Part shown: positions 43,442 to 48,795 of the stretch, one piece after another | Layout of the letters: each line of letters opens with the position of its first letter | How positions within the stretch are numbered: the first letter of the stretch is position 1 | Translations under genes and position numbers: made by a program | The notes under the pieces: generated by a model | What the model was told of the DNA's origin: nothing | The model's input: the letters and a program-made list of their open reading frames with translations, nothing else | Databases searched by the model: none | NCBI GenBank assembly: GCA_016928235.1 | Contig: JAFGLD010000330.1 | Location: forward strand, 1-48,795 | From: Anaerolineae bacterium | GTDB lineage: Bacteria > Chloroflexota > Anaerolineae > Aggregatilineales > UBA3940 | DNA: 48,795 bases | Direction: 5' to 3'

Positions 43442-45693
43442 AGGGCCTCCTTGGCGCGAGGAAGGCTGAGACGAAATGATGTCCCGCATTGTCCATCGCT
43501 TTCGACGACAACCACGCCTCCCAGGCGCGTCATTAACGTTTTAACCCACCACAAACCAAACCCCAGATTGCCGGGGCGTGACGATGCTCGGCCGGAGAAG
43601 GTCAGCTCGAAAATCCGATCATGCAGCTCTGGAGCGATCCCGGGACCATCGTCACAAACCGATACCTCGACCCAGTCGCCACGCACTGTCCCCTGGATAG
43701 TGATCGTCCCCTTTCCCTCCATCGCATCAGATGCGTTATCCAGCAAATTGGTAAACACCATCGTCAGGCTTCTCTGTCCCGCGACAACCTCGGGGAGAGC
43801 ATCCAGCGCGCCGATTTGAACATGCACACTTGCCGGCAATTTGGCGGCTGTAACAGCCGCTCGGACACAATCAGCAACATTGACCAGCGCCAGCGTGATA
43901 GGATGCAGATGGGAAAGGCTTTCTCGTACCGTGTCCATAGCTTCTTCTGCACTGCGCTCGATCTCATCCAGGTTGCAGGCCAGATATGGTTCAGAGGCCA
44001 GAGCTGCCTGACACTTATCCTGGATGCCCTGCACACGCACCGGGATAGCGCCTATTTTATTGTTCAGCCGGTGAAGGAGGTTGGCTGCAATATCGCCGAC
44101 AACCGCAAATGTCTCGGCTACCGCATGTTGATCCTGGGCAGCTCGTAGCTCCTCTTGTCGTGAGGCATTGTGAACGGCCAGCGCAGCATAATAGGCCAGG
44201 CAGGTCAGGACCTTGGTGTCCCATTCCGATTCGGTGAAACGTCCCGCCTCGGTCTCGGCGCTGAAGACACCGAATGCTCCCACCGGTTTCAGATTGTCGC
44301 TGGTCAACATCGGCACAATCAACGCTCTGACCCAGGTCCTCTCATTGGCCAGATCGGGACGGTGAAAGCGTCGATCAATGCGGACGTCTTGCGACGTGAC
44401 AGCGCTGCGCTGAAGGACGGACTGCCCGGCCAGGCTGTCTTGTACCGGTATCCGCTCGCCTCTCGAATAATCGCCAATGGAAGTCTGCAAGACCAGGTCG
44501 TCTCCCTCCAGTGTCCAGATAGCGCTGGCTGCCGCATTCAACAGGTCACAGGCCAGCGATGCCAGGTGGTCCAGGACAGGCTGGCAGGGCTGGGTCAGCA
44601 AACGTTGAGCCACTTCTTGCAGCGCGTCCAATAGGCGGATTTCCTGAATAGCTATCATGGCCTGGGTCGCCAGGGCCTGAAGCAAGTGGCTGTCTTGCTC
44701 GCTGAAAGCGCCGGGTATAGGGCTTTCCAGGTTCAGCACACCCTCAAGCCGCCCACTGGCATCGAGTAGGGGAATGGCCAGCTCAGAGCGCATCTCCATG
44801 CCCTCTTCCAGCGGATAGTAGATGTTGCGCCAGGGCTCATCGCGTAGATCGGCAATACAGACCGGACGACGATGTTGGGCTACCCAGCTCATGATGCTCT
44901 TGCCGTCCAGCGGCAGCGCCTCGACCTGGGGATGCGACATCGTCTCGCCAGCCAGCACCCGGGTGATCAGATTCTCTCCATTTTTATCCACGAGCCTGAA
45001 AATTCCAAACTCGGCATCGGTAACCTCCATGGCCATCTGCAAAATCGCTTCCAGGGTTTCTTCCAGCCGTAACCGGGAGAAGATCAACAGCCCGGCGCGG
45101 CGCAGGTAGCTAAGCTCGCCCTCGGTGCGGGCCAGGTCGCGCTGGACACTGGCTATTTGCCGGGTCTGGTGAATGGCCATGGCCGCCTGGTTGACGAAAT
45201 TGTCCAACATCAGCAGCTCGAGCCGGCTAAACTGGCGTTCCTCGTGCAGAAATACATATAAGGCTCCAACTGGCTGATCGGCCACCACCAGCGGAAAGCA
45301 AGCCGCTACTTTGGCTCCTGCCTTCTCTCGGATAACGGGGTTGACATCCAGATCGGTTTCCTCGTATGAGAGCACACGGCGGTGCTGTGACAATGCCCGG
45401 ACACCCATTCCGTTGGCCCTTGGCTCGTCGCCGACAACCGGAATAGCCCGCTCCCCTGCAGAGACCCTGGGCGATGAATCGAAGGTGGCATGCTCCTGGT
45501 TGTAGACATAGATCACAGCCGAGGCACTAGGGACGACCCGGGTGGCGCTCTCCGCGATCAAGAACAATGTCTCTTCGAAGCTGGCCTGGTTGGCCGATCC
45601 CATACGGTTGATAGCCGCGCTGATCTGGTTCAAGCTGTCCAGCGCAGCCATCAAACGGCTCTCGGCTTCATTGACTTGTGTTTCAACAGACAA
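43438..45693 (-). CDS. Three-GAF soluble histidine kinase
   Basis: 751 residues from TTG 45693; ATG 45651 (residue 15) is the alternative and no ATG lies upstream before a stop. Three GAF domains (about 40-180, 205-350, 365-515), no membrane segment. The dimerisation region carries an atypical motif, NLLHRLNNKIGAIPVRVQGI (about 545-565), of the H-x-L-N-N (NtrB-like) kind rather than SHELRTP. HATPase: NLLDNASDAM, DDGPGIAP, LGFGLWWVK. Four-base overlap with the double-receiver regulator, its evident partner. Signal unknown. Confidence 0.9.
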   Translation of the reverse strand: MSVETQVNEAESRLMAALDSLNQISAAINRMGSANQASFEETLFLIAESATRVVPSASAVIYVYNQEHATFDSSPRVSAGERAIPVVGDEPRANGMGVRALSQHRRVLSYEETDLDVNPVIREKAGAKVAACFPLVVADQPVGALYVFLHEERQFSRLELLMLDNFVNQAAMAIHQTRQIASVQRDLARTEGELSYLRRAGLLIFSRLRLEETLEAILQMAMEVTDAEFGIFRLVDKNGENLITRVLAGETMSHPQVEALPLDGKSIMSWVAQHRRPVCIADLRDEPWRNIYYPLEEGMEMRSELAIPLLDASGRLEGVLNLESPIPGAFSEQDSHLLQALATQAMIAIQEIRLLDALQEVAQRLLTQPCQPVLDHLASLACDLLNAAASAIWTLEGDDLVLQTSIGDYSRGERIPVQDSLAGQSVLQRSAVTSQDVRIDRRFHRPDLANERTWVRALIVPMLTSDNLKPVGAFGVFSAETEAGRFTESEWDTKVLTCLAYYAALAVHNASRQEELRAAQDQHAVAETFAVVGDIAANLLHRLNNKIGAIPVRVQGIQDKCQAALASEPYLACNLDEIERSAEEAMDTVRESLSHLHPITLALVNVADCVRAAVTAAKLPASVHVQIGALDALPEVVAGQRSLTMVFTNLLDNASDAMEGKGTITIQGTVRGDWVEVSVCDDGPGIAPELHDRIFELTFSGRASSRPGNLGFGLWWVKTLMTRLGGVVVVESDGQCGTSFRLSLPRAKEAL

Positions 45694-45901
45694 CGGTATC
45701 GATTCCCCATCGGAACAAACAGCGGCTTACGATTGTGACTGGTTGACAATTTGCCCCTAGCACTCTTAGGGCATATGAGTCTGCTCACAGGTGAGACATT
45801 TTGGACGCTGATTCACGCTGACGGACGCGGATTTTTCGAAAGGGTCAGCATCAATCTGTGTGTGTTTATCTGCATCCTCATTTTGCGGTTGAAATTGTCG
45901 C

Positions 45902-46522
45902 TCACAGGCTCATGATGGTATTCCACAACAACTTCACCCCAAAATACCCCAGCATCATACCACAGAGCAAATTCACCCATCGATAAAAATCAGGTTTGAG
46001 AAAGCGTCTCCCCCAGGCAACCAGGCTGGACAGAAAAATACTCCACAAGAGCCCTCCCAGCATAAACGCGGCAAAAAAGATCGCGAAGTGCTCCGGCTGG
46101 GGGTTCGAGACGGTGATCGAGATAACTGATCCGCTGACACCCAACCAGAATGCTACTGCAAAAGGATTGCCTATCGAGAGCAAGGCGCCGGTCGAGAAAT
46201 CTCCTTTGGTGCCGGCGCCGTCCGGCTGTGGGACAATCCCTCGCCGGGCATCACGGATGGCATTCCAGGCCAGGTAGATCAAAATAGCCGCCCCGACAAA
46301 TCCCAGCAGCAAACGTACCAACGAGCTCTGAGCAATAAAGGCCAATCCGATCATCGCGATGATCGCCCACGTGGCGTCACCGATCAGCGATCCCAGCTCG
46401 ACCATGAGGGCAGACCTGAACCCCCGTACCAGACCACGTCTGACGGCCTCCGTATTGACCATCCCTGGTCCCGCGCAAAACGAGAAGCTTAGTCCGAGAG
46501 CCGAAAGAATTAACACGAACAC
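45902..46522 (-). CDS. LysE-family exporter
   Basis: 206 residues with six hydrophobic segments. N-terminal signature of the LysE/RhtB family: SALGLSFSFCAGPGMVNTEA then RRGLVRGFRSALMVELGSLI. The start is a GTG with no upstream ATG in frame. Such transporters expel amino acids or related metabolites in exchange for protons. Substrate unknown. It stands alone, with a tandem repeat in its upstream region. Confidence 0.88.
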   Translation of the reverse strand: MFVLILSALGLSFSFCAGPGMVNTEAVRRGLVRGFRSALMVELGSLIGDATWAIIAMIGLAFIAQSSLVRLLLGFVGAAILIYLAWNAIRDARRGIVPQPDGAGTKGDFSTGALLSIGNPFAVAFWLGVSGSVISITVSNPQPEHFAIFFAAFMLGGLLWSIFLSSLVAWGRRFLKPDFYRWVNLLCGMMLGYFGVKLLWNTIMSL

Positions 46523-46820
46523 TGTTACGAGCTTGCTCCAATCATCATGACATCATAACTGTCAACTGAAGGCCATTTTCCGTCTCTGTTGATTGACAGG
46601 GGACTTGGAAGTCAAGAAAAAGATCGGGATGTTTTTGAAAAAGATCAAGAAGTTTTTAGGAAAAGATCATGATCTTTTTTGCAAGAGATCAAGAAGTTTT
46701 TTGTTTGCATTGATTGGCTGACCGCGATTGGTAGAAACAACAAAACTAACAGCCAACCGTACAGCATCGAGCTTAAGTTACTGTCTATGTCCCTGTTTGC
46801 AAACTGCTGATAAAAACATG
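46523..46820. other. Upstream region of the LysE gene
   Basis: No gene is supported. It contains a tandem repeat (46616-46703) and part of a dispersed repeat (GATTGGCTGACCGCGATTGG near 46710). A LysE promoter could not be fixed. Confidence 0.5.
46616..46703. repeat. 22-bp tandem repeat, four units
   Basis: Units resemble GAAAAAGATCAAGAAGTTTTT and occur at about 46616, 46637, 46659 and 46682. The third contains the palindrome AAAAGATCATGATCTTTT. It sits 95-180 bp upstream of the LysE-like start, where operators could lie. Confidence 0.65.
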
Positions 46821-46853
46821 CTGCAGGTCGATGATTGTACCACCGACCTGCAG
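46821..46853 (-). terminator. Terminator of glnA
   Basis: CTGCAGGTCG and CGACCTGCAG form a perfect 10-bp stem with a 13-nt loop, 26 bp after the glnA stop; the minus strand then reads CATGTTTTTATC. Good intrinsic terminator. Confidence 0.8.
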
Positions 46854-46878
46854 CGTCAAGCTTACAATTACATCAGAG

Positions 46879-48294
46879 TTAGGCGTCGTAATACAGTGTA
46901 AACTCGTAGGGATGTGGTCTCATGCGGACCGGGTCTACCTCGACTTGACGCTTGTAGGCAATGTATGCCTCCAGCAAGTCTTCGGTAAACACATCACCCT
47001 TGAGCAAGAACTCGTAGTCGTTCTCCAGAGCATCCAGGACGGCGTCGAGCGAGCCGGGCACCTGCTTGATCAGCTTGGCCTCTTCCGGCGGCAGACCGTA
47101 CAGATCCTTGTCGTTCGGCTCACCCGGATCGATCCGGTTCTGGATACCGTCCAGGCCTGCCATCAACAGCGCGGCAAAGCACAGATAAGGATTGCAGGTG
47201 GGGTCGGGCGCTCGGAACTCGATACGTTTGGCCTTCGGGCTCTTAGAATAGGTCGGGATACGGCAGACCGCAGAGCGATTACGCTGTGAGTAGGCCAGGT
47301 TAACGGGTGCTTCGAAGCCGGGCACTAAGCGACGGTACGAATTGGTAGTTGGTGCTGCCAGCGCCAACAGCGCCGGGGCATGTTTGAGCAAACCACCAAT
47401 GTAGTAGATGGCTGCTTCCGAAAGCTGCGAATAGCCGGCTTCATCGTAAAAGACGTTCGATTCACCCTTCCACAAGCTCTGATGGACATGCATGCCACTG
47501 CCATTGTCGCCAAACAACGGCTTGGGCATGAAAGTGGCGGTCAATCCATTCATACGGGCCACATTCTTCACGATGTACTTGTACAACAGGACGCTGTCAG
47601 CCATGCGGAGTAGGGGCCCATAGCGCATATCGATCTCGGCCTGGCCGGCGGTGGCGACTTCGTGGTGGTGAACCTCGATGGGAATACCTACAGCTTCCAA
47701 TGTCAGCACGATCCGGCTGCGGATATCCTGCTGTGTATCGGTCGGTGGAACAGGGAAGTAACCCCGCTTGGTCGGGATTTGCCCGCCCAGGTTGGGCTTG
47801 AGATCCTCGCCGCTCTTCCACCACCCCTCGTTGCTGTCGACGTAATAGAAAGAGGAGTTAGTGCCACCACCATAACGAATGTCATTGAAGAGGAAGAACT
47901 CGGCCTCTGGGCCCCAATAGCTAACATCGGCAATACCGGTCTGCTGTAGATAGGCCTCTGCCTTGCGGGCCACATACCGGGCGTCACGCGAATAGGGCTG
48001 CCGGGTTACCGGATCGTAAACGTCACAGATAATCACCAGGGTTGGGATTTCGAGCACCTGATCGATGAATGCCGTGGAGGGGTCCGGCATCAGCAGCATA
48101 TCTGACTCGTGAATCTCCTGGAAGCCGCGGATCGATGAGCCGTCGAAGCCAATACCCTCTTCGAATGTTTCTTCACTAAGCTCGTGGATCGGGCTGCTGA
48201 AGTGTTGCCAGGTGCCGGGTAGATCGACGAAACGGAAATCCACCATCTGCACTTCTTTTGCTAACTTGAGCACATCTGCAACAGTCTTGGTCAT
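46879..48294 (-). CDS. glnA: Glutamine synthetase type I
   Basis: 471 residues from ATG 48294, eight bases after AAGGAG (a GTG at 48303 lies within that site). Complete [13 protein letters not shown] (beta-grasp, about 50), [12 protein letters not shown] (metal Glu), [29 protein letters not shown] (about 255-270), [13 protein letters not shown] (ATP-binding region) and [15 protein letters not shown]. The adenylylation segment is [12 protein letters not shown], with the target Tyr kept (NLYDLPPEE in enterics), suggesting GSI-beta that could be adenylylated. It makes glutamine from glutamate and ammonia in the cytoplasm. Single-gene unit with its own terminator. Confidence 0.97.
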   Translation of the reverse strand: MTKTVADVLKLAKEVQMVDFRFVDLPGTWQHFSSPIHELSEETFEEGIGFDGSSIRGFQEIHESDMLLMPDPSTAFIDQVLEIPTLVIICDVYDPVTRQPYSRDARYVARKAEAYLQQTGIADVSYWGPEAEFFLFNDIRYGGGTNSSFYYVDSNEGWWKSGEDLKPNLGGQIPTKRGYFPVPPTDTQQDIRSRIVLTLEAVGIPIEVHHHEVATAGQAEIDMRYGPLLRMADSVLLYKYIVKNVARMNGLTATFMPKPLFGDNGSGMHVHQSLWKGESNVFYDEAGYSQLSEAAIYYIGGLLKHAPALLALAAPTTNSYRRLVPGFEAPVNLAYSQRNRSAVCRIPTYSKSPKAKRIEFRAPDPTCNPYLCFAALLMAGLDGIQNRIDPGEPNDKDLYGLPPEEAKLIKQVPGSLDAVLDALENDYEFLLKGDVFTEDLLEAYIAYKRQVEVDPVRMRPHPYEFTLYYDA

Positions 48295-48498
48295 GGTTGT
48301 CACTCCTTATATTTAGTCATCCATATGAATAAAGATTTCATTTGCCGCAGTGGGTCGTTCTTTAATTTCTTATGTCAGGCATGATAACACATCTGATGTC
48401 TACAATATAGCTGCTCATACGCCAAAAGCCTATTACCCAAATGGGGAATTTCCATTCTGTTTGAGGCGATCATCTGCAAAAAAGCCTATCAATGGTAA

Positions 48499-48635
48499 AC
48501 TGATACTCGATGATCTGGTTTTTGCTCTGTCTGGTTTAGTGATCAGTTTTCAGTGCTCGACGATTGTTGCACAATCGTCAAGAACTGATTACTGATCACC
48601 TGTCAATGTTAAGAACTTGATCATCGAGTGATACC
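48499..48635. repeat. Nested inverted-repeat element
   Basis: Outer arms ACTCGATGATC (48505 onward) and GATCATCGAGT (48620-48630); middle arms GTGATCAGT (48539-48547) and ACTGATCAC (48591-48599); inner arms GACGATTGT and ACAATCGTC. GGTTTTTGCTCTGTCTGGTT matches, inverted, AACCAGACAGAGCAAAAAC at 26962-26980. Confidence 0.65.
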
Positions 48636-48662
48636 TTGTCAGGCTGTAAGTGCATTTTGATG

Positions 48663-48795
48663 CAATACCCGTGAATGAAATCATTGTCTTCCTTGAAAAT
48701 AGTGATGGGTGATGGGTGATGGGTGATGGACGACTTGCAGTCGTTTGGGTGATGAGTCAAAAAGCTATTTTCATCCTCTTGGGTGAGCTTTTGCT
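48663..48795. repeat. Repeat family B copy, cut by window end
   Basis: CAATACCCGTGAATGAA end, CTTGAAAATAGTG arm, four GTGATGG heptamers, GTGATGGACGA / TCGTTTGGGTGAT, then AGCTATTTTCATCC. It has the most complete internal order of the family in this window, but its right end is missing. Confidence 0.6.

Larger units (their letters stand above)
48295..48795. other. Upstream region of glnA and repeats to the window edge
   Basis: No gene is supported. The first 100 bp should hold the glnA promoter but no strong match was found. The rest is a nested inverted repeat (48499-48635) and repeat-family-B sequence cut by the end of the window (48663-48795). Confidence 0.5.

Noticed and set aside
1..48795. 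Selenoproteins with in-frame TGA in this window
   Set aside because: The identified genes end at stop codons consistent with normal family lengths; no interrupted gene continuing past a TGA with a redox motif was found.
1..48795. Insertion-sequence transposases or prophage genes
   Set aside because: No transposase, integrase or phage structural gene was found; the mobile-looking elements are all short and non-coding.

Overview
The window looks like a chromosome segment of a Chloroflexota bacterium, most likely of the Anaerolineae/Caldilineae type. This is inferred from gene content: many soluble multi-GAF histidine kinases, a KorDABC oxidoreductase, large secreted GH13 enzymes, an S41 protease with a variant active site, and many short intergenic repeats. 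No 16S gene or other taxonomic marker is present. A selenocysteine tRNA shows that the organism probably makes selenoproteins.

Layout. 1-1.7 kb: a sulfotransferase-like gene between repeat elements. 1.8-13.8 kb: a starch/maltodextrin locus on the minus strand. It has two permeases, a sugar-binding lipoprotein, a MarR regulator, a secreted alpha-amylase with CBM20 and a secreted amylopullulanase of about 1640 residues. The MarR promoter and the amylopullulanase promoter share the same operator pattern, so one local regulon is likely. 13.8-20.8 kb: a signalling operon with a 1490-residue PAS/multi-GAF kinase, three stand-alone receiver proteins (one ending in a 16-residue tandem repeat) and a GNAT acetyltransferase. 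21.5-25 kb: korDABC, 2-oxoacid:ferredoxin oxidoreductase. 25.4-27.6 kb: an S41 peptidase and a small membrane protein.

27.7-37.3 kb is an accessory region full of broken genes. It holds an Uma2-family protein, head/tail remnants of an ABC exporter, a soluble kinase with a LacI-type sensor domain, two tandem leucine-rich-repeat proteins sharing an uncharacterised C-terminal domain, an unrecognised 211-residue protein, and a collapsed type I restriction hsdR joined to a metallopeptidase tail. Three separate reading frames here keep their ribosome binding site and start but have lost their middle.

37.8-46.5 kb: tRNA-Sec with a clear promoter and terminator, a receiver protein, a second and larger LacI-sensor kinase, a three-GAF kinase coupled to a double-receiver LuxR regulator, and a LysE exporter. 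46.9-48.3 kb: glutamine synthetase I. At least two families of structured intergenic repeats, many carrying heptamer tandem runs (GTGATGG/GTGACGA), lie between genes. In places they supply a stop codon or lie over a ribosome binding site.

The strongest candidates for something new are the shared MarR operator with the coding leader in front of malE, the tandem LRR/C-terminal-domain proteins, the LacI-sensor kinases, and the repeated pattern of collapsed genes.
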